From: PUPG01 sp964463915 | Lineage (GTDB): Bacteria > Bacteroidota > Bacteroidia > Bacteroidales > UBA7960 | NCBI GenBank assembly: GCA_964463915.1 | Contig: CAYXEH010000004.1 | Span: 39,040-103,039 of the forward strand | Reading direction: 5' to 3' | DNA length: 64,000 nucleotides | Shown here: positions 16,888 through 25,657 of the stretch, piece after piece | Position numbering within the stretch: position 1 is the first letter of the stretch | Layout: each line of letters opens with the position of its first letter | Program-made: the position numbers and the translations under genes | The notes under the pieces: model-generated | Seen by the model: the letters and a program-made list of their open reading frames with translations, nothing else | Told to the model about the DNA's origin: nothing | The model's database searches: none

Positions 16888-18528
16888 ATGGCAAAAGACA
16901 TAACATTCAACCTGGAAGCAAGAAACGCACTGAAGAGAGGAGTCGACCAACTTTCAGACGCTGTTAAAGTAACCCTGGGGCCCAAAGGCCGTAATGTAAT
17001 CATGGACAAAAAATTTGGTGCTCCCGCCATCTCCAAAGATGGGGTGACAGTAGCCAAAGAAATCGAACTGGAAGACGCTGTAGAGAACATGGGTGCCCAG
17101 ATGGTCAAGGAAGTGGCCAGCAAAACCGCTGACGTGGCTGGTGACGGCACAACCACCGCTACTGTTCTGGCACAGTCTATCATTCAGACCGGCCTGAAAA
17201 ACGTGGCTGCCGGTGCCAACCCCATGGATCTGAAACGCGGCATCGACAAAGCCGTGGAAGAGGTAATAAAAAGCCTGCGCAAGCAGTCCAAAGAAGTGGG
17301 CGACAGCAACGAAAAAATCGAGCAGGTAGCCACCATTTCAGCCAACAACGACCATTCCATCGGCAAACTGATCGCACAGGCGATGGAGAAAGTGAAAAAA
17401 GAAGGTGTGATCACCATCGAAGAAGCCAAAGGTACCGAAACCAGCGTGGAGATGGTTGAGGGAATGCAGTTCGACCGCGGATACATTTCTCCTTATTTCG
17501 TCACTGACAGCGAGAAAATGGAGACCGTATTTGAAGATCCTTACATTTTGATCTATGACAAGAAGATCAGCACCATGAAAGATCTTCTGCCCCTGCTGGA
17601 AAAGGTGGTACAATCAGGCAAGCCCCTGATGATCATTTCTGAAGATGTGGATGGTGAAGCACTTGCCACCCTGGTAGTGAATAAACTGCGCGGATCACTG
17701 AAGATCGCCGCCGTGAAAGCTCCCGGGTTCGGTGACCGCAGAAAAGCCATGCTGGAAGATATCGCCATCCTGACCGGTGGTACCGTGATCAGTGAAGAGC
17801 AGGGCTACAAGCTGGAAAACGCTGACCTGTCGCACCTTGGTAGCGCAGAAAAAGTGAGTATCGATAAAGACAACACCACCATCGTAAGCGGAAAAGGTGA
17901 CAAAGAAAACATCAAGGCCCGCGTGAACCAGATCAAAGGCCAGATGGAAAACACCACCAGCGATTATGACAAGGAAAAATTGCAGGAGCGTCTGGCCAAA
18001 CTGGCAGGCGGAGTAGCTGTTCTTTACGTTGGTGCTGCCAGCGAGGTGGAAATGAAGGAAAAGAAAGACCGTTTTGACGATGCATTGCATGCCACCCGCG
18101 CAGCTGTAGAAGAAGGTATTGTACCTGGTGGCGGAATTGCCTACGTCCGTTCATTGAAAGCCCTCGAAAAATTCAAAGGCGACAATATGGATGAAAACAC
18201 AGGCATTGCCATCATACGCAGGGCCCTTGAAGAACCATTGCGCATGATCGTTGAAAACGCCGGTGTAGAAGGATCAATCGTTATCCAGAAAGTAAAAGAG
18301 GGCAAGGACGACTTCGGCTTCAACGCCCGCACTGAAAAGTATGAAAACCTCTATGAATCAGGCGTGATCGACCCGACCAAAGTTACCCGTGTAGCACTGG
18401 AGAATGCCGCTTCAATCGCAGGTATGCTGCTGACCACAGAATGTGTGCTGGCCGACATTCCGGAAGAAAAAGGCGAAGGCGCACCTCCGATGAGCCCGGG
18501 CATGGGCGGAATGGGCGGAATGATGTAA
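16888..18528 (+). CDS. groEL: Chaperonin GroEL (60 kDa)
   Basis: A 546-residue cytosolic chaperonin. It shows the ATP-binding LGPKGRNV (about 31-38) and GDGTTTATVLAQ (about 86-97), and the typical flexible GGMGGMM tail. It is full length, co-transcribed with groES, and closed by a terminator 45 bases downstream. Confidence 0.99.
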   Translation: MAKDITFNLEARNALKRGVDQLSDAVKVTLGPKGRNVIMDKKFGAPAISKDGVTVAKEIELEDAVENMGAQMVKEVASKTADVAGDGTTTATVLAQSIIQTGLKNVAAGANPMDLKRGIDKAVEEVIKSLRKQSKEVGDSNEKIEQVATISANNDHSIGKLIAQAMEKVKKEGVITIEEAKGTETSVEMVEGMQFDRGYISPYFVTDSEKMETVFEDPYILIYDKKISTMKDLLPLLEKVVQSGKPLMIISEDVDGEALATLVVNKLRGSLKIAAVKAPGFGDRRKAMLEDIAILTGGTVISEEQGYKLENADLSHLGSAEKVSIDKDNTTIVSGKGDKENIKARVNQIKGQMENTTSDYDKEKLQERLAKLAGGVAVLYVGAASEVEMKEKKDRFDDALHATRAAVEEGIVPGGGIAYVRSLKALEKFKGDNMDENTGIAIIRRALEEPLRMIVENAGVEGSIVIQKVKEGKDDFGFNARTEKYENLYESGVIDPTKVTRVALENAASIAGMLLTTECVLADIPEEKGEGAPPMSPGMGGMGGMM

Positions 18529-18572
18529 TCATTTAACCCTTCATATAAGCAGCCTTTTTCAATGGTTGCTGC

Positions 18573-18611
18573 AAAAAAAACGGATTGGCTTCACGCCAGT
18601 CCGTTTTTTTT
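18573..18611 (+). terminator. Intrinsic terminator of groESL
   Basis: The stem CGGATTGGC / GCCAGTCCG (one G-T pair) with a five-base loop is flanked by A8 before and T8-9 after. Confidence 0.92.
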
Positions 18612-18650
18612 TCCTGTTTCCCCGGGCCAGAGGTGCGGACCGGGCTGCCA

Positions 18651-18750
18651 NNNNNNNNNNNNNNNNNNNNNNNNNNNNNNNNNNNNNNNNNNNNNNNNNN
18701 NNNNNNNNNNNNNNNNNNNNNNNNNNNNNNNNNNNNNNNNNNNNNNNNNN
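18651..18750. other. Assembly gap (100 N) with matching ends
   Basis: Exactly 100 N. The 13 bases before it (18638-18650, GACCGGGCTGCCA) are identical to the 13 bases after it (18751-18763), so the two contigs probably overlap or the gap spans a short tandem repeat. The open frames running across the N are artefacts. Confidence 0.97.
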
Positions 18751-18803
18751 GACCGGGCTGCCAATCCCACAACCGGAATTGCCGGGATCAATCAATGATT
18801 GCC

Positions 18804-19241
18804 CTATTCTTCATGAATGGTGATCTTCTCAATTTTATCGCCCTGACGGATGTCATCAATGACCTCCAGGCCTTCCACCACCTTCCCGAAACAGGTATGG
18901 TTGCCATCAAGGTGGGCAGTATTGGTCCGGCTGTGACAGATAAAGAATTGTGACCCCCCGGTATTGCGGCCCGCATGAGCCATTGACAACACACCACGGT
19001 CATGATACTGGTTGCCGCCATCGGTCTCACAATCAATGGTGTAACCCGGGCCACCCATGCCGGTTCCGTCCGGGCATCCTCCCTGAATCACAAAATCGGG
19101 GATCACCCTGTGGAATGTCAGTCCGTCATAAAATCCTTTACGTGAAAGATCCACAAAGTTTTTTACTGTATTGGGTGCATCCTTCTCGTAAAAATGCACC
19201 TTCATGTTGCCTTTTTCTGTCTTGATATTTGCTGTTAGCAT
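18804..19241 (-). CDS. Cyclophilin-type peptidyl-prolyl cis-trans isomerase
   Basis: A 145-residue single-domain cyclophilin without signal peptide, hence cytosolic. The catalytic core motif FHRVIPDFVIQGG (Phe-His-Arg, about residues 38-50) and the substrate-pocket GSQFFICH and HLDGNHTCFGKV segments are intact. It accelerates prolyl isomerisation during folding. It is the most downstream member of a minus-strand series that includes the lipoprotein gene and DUF3108 gene. Confidence 0.95.
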   Translation of the reverse strand: MLTANIKTEKGNMKVHFYEKDAPNTVKNFVDLSRKGFYDGLTFHRVIPDFVIQGGCPDGTGMGGPGYTIDCETDGGNQYHDRGVLSMAHAGRNTGGSQFFICHSRTNTAHLDGNHTCFGKVVEGLEVIDDIRQGDKIEKITIHEE

Positions 19242-19257
19242 AGATAAGATTTATTAA

Positions 19258-19683
19258 TTAATCAATTATATTTAATTCGGCACTCAACCTGTCAAAAAAA
19301 TCACCTTCTTCCAATACCGATGAAACCGTGTAATGCAGGGTGATCACACTACCTCTCAACTCTCCTTCACCCTCCACCTCATAGAAATTATAGACCTGAG
19401 AGGGGATAATCAGACGCTGCCCGTCCACACGGGCCCCGGCATCAAAATCCATATTATAAAAGTTGGAGATAATCACAAAGTCTTCCGTTCCCTGGTCAGC
19501 GCGTATGATCACTTCGTATTCCGGGCGCTGCGAATAGGTCACCTGACTGTACTCCTCCACTTCATACCGGCCAAGAAAACTGCTGCGTTCATCCCCGTTA
19601 TCTGAAGAGCAACCAGAAATAGAAAGGGTCGTCAGAACAAGGAAACCTGCAAGCCATCTTACCGGTATACAGAAAGACTGCAT
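19258..19683 (-). CDS. Hypothetical lipoprotein
   Basis: A 141-residue protein when started at the ATG at 19683 (MQSFCIPVRWLAGF), which gives a lipobox SISGC at about residue 24. The frame is open 80 codons further upstream, but that part overlaps the decayed tandem repeat and is not credible coding. The mature part is acidic and beta-rich (RYEVEEYSQVTYSQRPEYEVII). No family is recognised. It ends 16 bases before the cyclophilin start, so the two may share a transcript. Confidence 0.7.
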   Translation of the reverse strand: MQSFCIPVRWLAGFLVLTTLSISGCSSDNGDERSSFLGRYEVEEYSQVTYSQRPEYEVIIRADQGTEDFVIISNFYNMDFDAGARVDGQRLIIPSQVYNFYEVEGEGELRGSVITLHYTVSSVLEEGDFFDRLSAELNIID

Positions 19684-19792
19684 CTGCCCATTAATTGGTG
19701 AATAACTGTTGTCAAAAATAAGGATTTTTCTCTCCCCCGGCATGATGCCGGTAAAAGTATACCTACGGGAGGTGAACCTTATGCTTCGGATT

Positions 19793-19934
19793 CGGTTGCC
19801 GGCCCCTGGCGGGAGTGGCCCCTTCCGCAGGAAGGATGACCCCAGACCACATATGCCGGATCCGGTTCCCGCAAACTTAACGGGAGGGGCCCCTTCCGCA
19901 GGAAAGGTGGCCGCAAACCGCATATCCGGGGTCA
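19793..19934. repeat. Decayed tandem repeat, period 70-71, running into the DUF3108 stop
   Basis: Two copies of a 70-71 base unit start near 19793 and 19863. A third, partial copy is the 3' end of the DUF3108 gene: TTGCCGGCCCCTGGCGG at 19796 matches TTCCCGGCTCCTGGCGG at 19937 in 15 of 17 positions. The best conserved core is GGCCCCTTCCGCAGGAA in both upstream copies. Confidence 0.6.
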
Positions 19935-20816
19935 GCTTCCCGGCTCCTGGCGGCGGCCTGAATCAGGCACAAAAGACTCGATGGGATAACGCAGGCGTCT
20001 GAACCCGCTCATCTCCAGGCGTGCCCGGCCAACCACAAGCCCGGACTCGATACGTATCGGTATCCGGTTTTTGTCGTCTGATATCCAGATGGTCATGGGG
20101 TAAGGCTGACTGAAAACGGGACCTTCAAGCACCTCGGGTTTAAATTTGAGGGTATTGAAAGTACCCATGGAGGTGGTGATCTGCTCCCGGCCTTCATACA
20201 TGACGCGGCTTACATACACCGTATCATGCATAAACAGGTCAACGCCAATGGCATCACCCGCTTCAAGGGAGTCCAGATCAAATGAACGGGTGTAATAGAA
20301 CGCAGATAGCAGATCCTGTAACTGCCCGGGAATTTCAGTAGTTTGGCGGATGGTTACGGATGCGTTACGAACACTCCGGGCCTTCAGGTTGTCATAATCG
20401 AAGGTTACGTTATAATTGCGACGATAACCTCCTTCCCTGACCTGTTCGATGAAGCGAAGGGATTTACTGGTCTCCGGGTCAAAATAGGATTCATAACTGT
20501 TTTCCACCCTGAAAAACCAGTTGAATACACCGATTGTTTCCACGGTACCTGCAAAATGCATCAACTCTCGCCCGTCAATCCTGGCCGGCTGCTCCCTGAC
20601 CTCCAGGACCGCATTCCCGGCTTTCACATTACCAGTAATATGGCTGTTATACAAAACACGGAATTCAAACCGCTCCCCCGGTCTGAAAGGAAATTCCACC
20701 GGCTCCTTTCTTTCACCCTTTTCCGTTTCATTGGCAAAACCGGCTAATGAGAGGGCCAACAGCAAAATAAAGACCAACGAATTAATGTACCTTCCATGAA
20801 TTATCGCCCATTTCAT
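19932..20816 (-). CDS. DUF3108-family secreted protein
   Basis: A 294-residue protein with an N-terminal signal sequence (hydrophobic residues about 10-27, ending SLAGFANE). The body (FPFRPGERFEFRVLYNSHITGNVKAGNAVLEV, and PYPMTIWISDDKNRIPIRIES near the end) is typical of the DUF3108 family, an outer-envelope beta-sheet protein of unknown function. The Pro-rich C-terminal tail RRQEPGS is encoded by sequence resembling the downstream tandem repeat. It lies between leuS and the lipoprotein gene on the same strand. Confidence 0.8.
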   Translation of the reverse strand: MKWAIIHGRYINSLVFILLLALSLAGFANETEKGERKEPVEFPFRPGERFEFRVLYNSHITGNVKAGNAVLEVREQPARIDGRELMHFAGTVETIGVFNWFFRVENSYESYFDPETSKSLRFIEQVREGGYRRNYNVTFDYDNLKARSVRNASVTIRQTTEIPGQLQDLLSAFYYTRSFDLDSLEAGDAIGVDLFMHDTVYVSRVMYEGREQITTSMGTFNTLKFKPEVLEGPVFSQPYPMTIWISDDKNRIPIRIESGLVVGRARLEMSGFRRLRYPIESFVPDSGRRQEPGS

Positions 20817-20898
20817 AGCCGTTGTTTTCTCAATACCGGCAATTATGGTGCCATACCCAACAGGATCAGAAAGCCCGGATCATTGACAATGGGGAAAA

Positions 20899-23664
20899 TC
20901 AAATAACAATGTTGACAATCTTCCCGGGTACCACGATCACTTTTTTCGGGGTTTTGCCCTCCAGCCATTTTTGGGCAGCCTCTGCCTCCAGCACCTGCTT
21001 TTCCACTTCCTCCCTGCTGCTGCTGGCCGGAAGTTCCATCTTAAAACGGGTTTTTCCATTGAATGAAACCGGGTAAAGTACCTTGTCATCCTTTACCAGC
21101 TTCTCATCCCACTGCGGAAAATCAGCCATGGCCACACTCTCCGTATTTCCGAGAAGATGCCATAACTCCTCCCCGATATGGGGGGCAAATGAAGACACCA
21201 TCACGGCCAGGGGCTCCAGGATCTCCCGCTTATTGCATTTGAGATCTGTCAAATCGTTCACACACACCATGAAAGCGCTCACGGCGGTATTGAAAGAGAA
21301 GCGCTCCACATCTTCACTGATCTTTTTGATGGTCTTGTGCAGCACCTTTTTCTCTTTTTCCGTAGCCGTTTGTCCTGACACAGCAAGCTGGTTGTGCTGA
21401 TCGTGATACAACCTCCAAAGTTTACGGATAAACCGGAAAACCCCTTCAATTCCCTTGGTGTCCCAGGGCTTGGCCTGCTCGATGGGCCCCAGGAACATCT
21501 CATACAGCCGCAGTGTATCTGCCCCGTATTTCTCGATAAGGTCATCGGGATTCACCACATTGTGGAAAGATTTGGACATCTTCTCCACTTCCCAACCACA
21601 AATATATTTTCCGTCTTCCAGGATAAATTCCGCATCCTTGTATTCCGGATTCCATTTCCTGAAGGCTTCCACGTCAAGTACGTCATTGTCCACAATATTC
21701 ACATCCACATGAATAGGCATGGTTTCATACTGGTCTTTCAGGTTAAAGGACACAAAGCGGTTGCTGCCTTTCTCCCGGTACACAAAATTGGAGCGCCCCT
21801 GTATCATGCCCTGGTTGACCAGTTTTTTAAAAGGTTCATCCTTTACAGTCACCCCAATATCAAACAGGAACTTATTCCAGAAGCGGGAATAAACCAGGTG
21901 ACCAGTGGCATGCTCGGCACCGCCGACATACAGGTCTACGTTCTCCCAGTATTCCACGGCTTCGGGCGACACCAGCCGGCTGTCATTGTGGGGGTCCATA
22001 TACCTGATATAGTAGGCACTGGAACCGGCAAAACCTGGCATGGTATTGGTTTCCAGCGGCCAACCCTCACTGGTTTTCCAGTTTTTGGCCCGGGCAAGGG
22101 GCGGATCCCCTTCTTCCGTGGGCAGATATTTATCCACCGGGGGCAATTCAAGCGGCAGCTCCGACTCAGGCAACACATATGGGGTCTCGTCTTTGTAATA
22201 GACCGGGAAAGGTTCTCCCCAATATCGCTGACGACTGAAAATGGCATCACGCAAACGATAATTCACTTTCCTGGTTCCGATGCCTTTGTCCTCCAGCTTC
22301 TGAATCACCGAACGTATGGCAGCCGGCACATCCATTCCATCCAGAAAACGACTATTTACCATGGTGCCCTCTTTGGCATCATGGGCTCCCTCTTCCACAT
22401 CACCGCCTTCCACCACTTCAATAATGGGAAGCTCAAAATGCCTGGCAAAAGCGTGGTCGCGACTGTCGTGGCCGGGAACAGCCATAATGGCCCCGGTTCC
22501 GTAACCTGCCAGCACATAATCGGCAATATAAACAGGAATATCCTCCCCGGTAAACGGATGCACGGCATACCCGCCGGTAAACTGACCGGAAACGGTTTTG
22601 ACCTCCGTCATCCGCTCCCTTTCCGACTTACTGCCGGCCGCTTTTTTATAAGCTTCCACCTGGTCGCGGTATTCATCCGTGGCAATCTTGTTTACCAGCT
22701 CATGCTCAGGGGCAAGCACCATAAAAGTGGCTCCGAATATGGTATCAGGCCGGGTAGTGAACACCTCGATCCGCTCTTCTTCATGGCCCTTCGCGGGGAA
22801 GAAAATGGTGGCCCCTTCTGAGCGACCGATCCAGTTTCGCTGAATCTCTTTCAGCGAATCACTCCAGTCAACTTTATCCAGGGCTTCCAGCAATCTTTCG
22901 GCATAGGCCGTGATGCGCAAAAACCACTGCTTCATTTTCTTCTGCTCCACCGGGTGCCCGCCCCGGACAGAGAAACCCTCTTTCACCTCATCATTGGCCA
23001 GCACCGTGCCCAGTTTGGGGCACCAGTTCACATAGGTGTCTGCCAAGTAGGCCAGGCGATAATGCATCAGCACCTGCCGCTTCTCTTTCTCATCCATTTT
23101 CAGCCACTCTACCGCCGTAAAATAATCCACCGGGCTGCAGGCCGCATCCACATCAAGGTTTCCGCTTCCGGAAAAAATATTTTCCAGCTTACTGATGGGT
23201 TCAGCCCTACCGGATTTGTTGTCAAAATAATGATTGAACAACTGGATGAAAGTCCATTGCGTCCATTTATAGTAGGAAGGGTCACAGGTCCTCACCTCAC
23301 GGTCCCAGTCAAAGCTGAACCCGATCTGGTCAAGCTGCTCCCTGTATCGCTGAATATTTTTCTCAGTCGTGATGGCCGGATGCTGACCGGTCTGAATGGC
23401 ATACTGCTCTGCCGGAAGCCCATATGCATCATAGCCCATGGGATGAAGCACGTTGAATCCCTTCTGGCGCTTATAACGGGCATAAATATCCGAGGCGATA
23501 TAACCCAGGGGGTGTCCCACATGCAACCCTGCCCCCGAAGGGTAGGGAAACATATCAAGCACATAATACTTGGGCTTGTCATGATCGACATACACCCGGT
23601 AGGTTTTGTCTTCTTTCCAGCGACGCTGCCACTTCTTCTCTGTTTCTCTGAAATTGTATTCCAT
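20899..23664 (-). CDS. leuS: Leucyl-tRNA synthetase
   Basis: A 921-residue class Ia synthetase charging tRNA-Leu. The HIGH motif is HVGH at 48-51 and the KMSKS motif is intact near residue 694. Between them is the large CP1 editing domain (about 220-420, with the TTRPDTIFGATF threonine-rich signature) that hydrolyses mischarged tRNA. A C-terminal anticodon-binding domain and a short C-terminal extension complete it. Length is normal. It is divergent from mutA across 110 bases. Confidence 0.98.
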   Translation of the reverse strand: MEYNFRETEKKWQRRWKEDKTYRVYVDHDKPKYYVLDMFPYPSGAGLHVGHPLGYIASDIYARYKRQKGFNVLHPMGYDAYGLPAEQYAIQTGQHPAITTEKNIQRYREQLDQIGFSFDWDREVRTCDPSYYKWTQWTFIQLFNHYFDNKSGRAEPISKLENIFSGSGNLDVDAACSPVDYFTAVEWLKMDEKEKRQVLMHYRLAYLADTYVNWCPKLGTVLANDEVKEGFSVRGGHPVEQKKMKQWFLRITAYAERLLEALDKVDWSDSLKEIQRNWIGRSEGATIFFPAKGHEEERIEVFTTRPDTIFGATFMVLAPEHELVNKIATDEYRDQVEAYKKAAGSKSERERMTEVKTVSGQFTGGYAVHPFTGEDIPVYIADYVLAGYGTGAIMAVPGHDSRDHAFARHFELPIIEVVEGGDVEEGAHDAKEGTMVNSRFLDGMDVPAAIRSVIQKLEDKGIGTRKVNYRLRDAIFSRQRYWGEPFPVYYKDETPYVLPESELPLELPPVDKYLPTEEGDPPLARAKNWKTSEGWPLETNTMPGFAGSSAYYIRYMDPHNDSRLVSPEAVEYWENVDLYVGGAEHATGHLVYSRFWNKFLFDIGVTVKDEPFKKLVNQGMIQGRSNFVYREKGSNRFVSFNLKDQYETMPIHVDVNIVDNDVLDVEAFRKWNPEYKDAEFILEDGKYICGWEVEKMSKSFHNVVNPDDLIEKYGADTLRLYEMFLGPIEQAKPWDTKGIEGVFRFIRKLWRLYHDQHNQLAVSGQTATEKEKKVLHKTIKKISEDVERFSFNTAVSAFMVCVNDLTDLKCNKREILEPLAVMVSSFAPHIGEELWHLLGNTESVAMADFPQWDEKLVKDDKVLYPVSFNGKTRFKMELPASSSREEVEKQVLEAEAAQKWLEGKTPKKVIVVPGKIVNIVI

Positions 23665-23717
23665 GTTCTTAAGACTTTATAAGCCTGCGAATTTAGTAAA
23701 TGTTCCCTTTTTTGTTG

Positions 23718-23725
23718 TAATTTTG
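23718..23725 (+). promoter_or_regulatory. -7 element (TAATTTTG) of the mutAB promoter
   Basis: TAATTTTG matches TAnnTTTG and lies 50 bases before the mutA ATG. A TTTA occurs 22 bases upstream as a weak -33. Confidence 0.45.
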
Positions 23726-23774
23726 TCCCGTTTTTACCATTTACCAGCCATTCACACGCAAAATACGATAATTT

Positions 23775-25625
23775 ATGGACCAAAAAAAGAAGCCCGGATT
23801 ATTCGCAGATTTCCCCCCGGTTTCTACCAAAGAGTGGGAAGATAAGATACAAGTAGACCTGAAAGGGGCCGATTATGAAAAACGGTTGATCTGGAAGTCA
23901 CCCGGCGGCCTGAAAATCAAGCCCTATTACCGTGAAGAGGACCTGGAAAATTTGCCACATACAAAAGTATTGCCAGGCGAATCTCCTTATATACGGGGCA
24001 AGAAAATCAAGTACAACGACTGGATTATCCGGCAGGACTTTGAAACCCCGGATCCTTCTGAGGCCAACAAACTCGCCCTCCAGGCCATTGACAAAGGGGT
24101 GGATGCCGTCGGGTTCAATGCCACTGAGGTAACCGCAGAAGCGGAGATGAAAACACTGCTCAACGGCATTGATCCGGAAACCATACATATTCACCTGGTA
24201 CACGGCAAGAGCTACCCGGAGTTGCTGGATTACCTGATTGCGGTGACCGGCAACAAAAAATCGAAAGGATCCCTGAATTTTGATCCTCTCGGGTATTTTG
24301 TCCTTTACAACAAATTTTACGGAAGCCAGGAGGGCAATTTCCAGGAAGCCAGGAACGTCATTGAAAAAGCCAAAAGCAAGTTGCCGGGCTTTTTTGTGTT
24401 GTGCGTCAATGGTCAGCACTACCACAATGCCGGCGCAAGTGTGGTACAGGAACTGGCCTTCTCCCTGTCCCAGGGAAACGAGTACCTGGCCCGCCTCACG
24501 GAGATGGGCCTTTCGGTTGATGATATTGCTAAGCGCATGCAGTTCAGCTTCGGGGCAGGTTCAAACTATTTCCTTGAGATCGCCAAGCTAAGGGTGGCCC
24601 GGATGCTGTGGGCCCAGATCGTGAAACAATATAAGCCTGCAGATGAGGATTCTGAAAAGATGCAGGTTCACGTGTATACATCTAACTGGAACAAAACACT
24701 TTACGACCCCTATGTAAATCTGTTGCGCACCACCACAGAAGCCATGTCCGGTTCCATTGGCGGAGCCGACAGCATGACCGTGGAACCATTCGACACCACC
24801 TATAAGCGCCCGGATGAATTCTCTTACCGCATGGCGCGCAACCAGCAGATCATCCTGAAAACCGAAGCCTATTTTAACAAGGTGGCCGATCCGGCTGCCG
24901 GATCCTATTACGTGGAAAACCTCTGTGATTCCATTGCCAAAGCGGCATGGGACCTGTTCCTGGAAATTGAGGAAAAAGGCGGTTTCATCCAGTATGCATC
25001 CAACGGGCTGATCCGTTCAGAAGTGGAGGAAGTTTGCCAGAAGCGAGACATGGACATCGCCATGCGCAAGCAGGTGTTCGTGGGCACCAACAAGTACCCC
25101 AATACCGGGGAGCGCAAGCTTGACAAGGTCGAGCCCAGGGCCAAACTGTCTGACCTTTCCGGGCTTCGCCAGTACAGGGGCACCCAGGCCTTCGAGGCAC
25201 TCAGGATGGCCGTGGAGAACCACGCGAATAAGGGATTTGAAACTCCCCGGGTATTCATGTTTACTTATGGCGATCCGGCCATGCGCAAAGCCAGGGCCAG
25301 TTTTGCCTCCAACTTTTTTGGTGTCGCAGGCTATAAGATCATCGACAACCTGGGCTTCCCAGACATTGAATCCGGCGTGAAAGCCGCGATCGAATCGGGT
25401 GCTGAAATCGTAGTATTGTGCAGCAGTGACCCGGAATACCTGGAAATGGCACCTGCTGCCAGCCAGATCAAACAGCAATCACCCGATACCCAGGTGGTTG
25501 TGGCCGGAAACCCCAAAGAAGCCATGGATGAGCTGAACCAGGCAGGCGTGGACCATTATGTACACGTTCGCACCAATGTACTGGAGGCCCTGACCCGCTA
25601 TAACGAACTGCTGGAGATTGTTTAA
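23775..25625 (+). CDS. mutA: Methylmalonyl-CoA mutase small (beta) subunit
   Basis: A 616-residue protein with the TIM-barrel and B12-domain layout of methylmalonyl-CoA mutase but without the DxHxxG cobalamin ligand in its C-terminal Rossmann-like domain (VFMFTYGDPAMRKARASFA occupies that position). That identifies it as the structural, non-catalytic subunit. It pairs with MutB encoded 32 bases downstream. The heterodimer interconverts succinyl-CoA and (R)-methylmalonyl-CoA, the key step of propionate formation from succinate, or of propionate use. No epimerase or decarboxylase gene is in the window. Confidence 0.96.
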   Translation: MDQKKKPGLFADFPPVSTKEWEDKIQVDLKGADYEKRLIWKSPGGLKIKPYYREEDLENLPHTKVLPGESPYIRGKKIKYNDWIIRQDFETPDPSEANKLALQAIDKGVDAVGFNATEVTAEAEMKTLLNGIDPETIHIHLVHGKSYPELLDYLIAVTGNKKSKGSLNFDPLGYFVLYNKFYGSQEGNFQEARNVIEKAKSKLPGFFVLCVNGQHYHNAGASVVQELAFSLSQGNEYLARLTEMGLSVDDIAKRMQFSFGAGSNYFLEIAKLRVARMLWAQIVKQYKPADEDSEKMQVHVYTSNWNKTLYDPYVNLLRTTTEAMSGSIGGADSMTVEPFDTTYKRPDEFSYRMARNQQIILKTEAYFNKVADPAAGSYYVENLCDSIAKAAWDLFLEIEEKGGFIQYASNGLIRSEVEEVCQKRDMDIAMRKQVFVGTNKYPNTGERKLDKVEPRAKLSDLSGLRQYRGTQAFEALRMAVENHANKGFETPRVFMFTYGDPAMRKARASFASNFFGVAGYKIIDNLGFPDIESGVKAAIESGAEIVVLCSSDPEYLEMAPAASQIKQQSPDTQVVVAGNPKEAMDELNQAGVDHYVHVRTNVLEALTRYNELLEIV

Positions 25626-25657
25626 CCGCTATTGTTTTTCAGAAAAAATACATCATC

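Noticed and set aside
18562..18823. Frames running through the N gap
   Set aside because: They depend on unknown bases translated as X and overlap a terminator.
19684..19923. N-terminal extension of the lipoprotein at 19258-19683
   Set aside because: The extension lies in decayed tandem repeat and would hide a good lipoprotein signal peptide at residue 81.
21394..22821. 475-codon plus-strand open frame opposite leuS
   Set aside because: It is the antisense shadow of a fully motif-supported leuS; the protein has no recognisable family and no start context.
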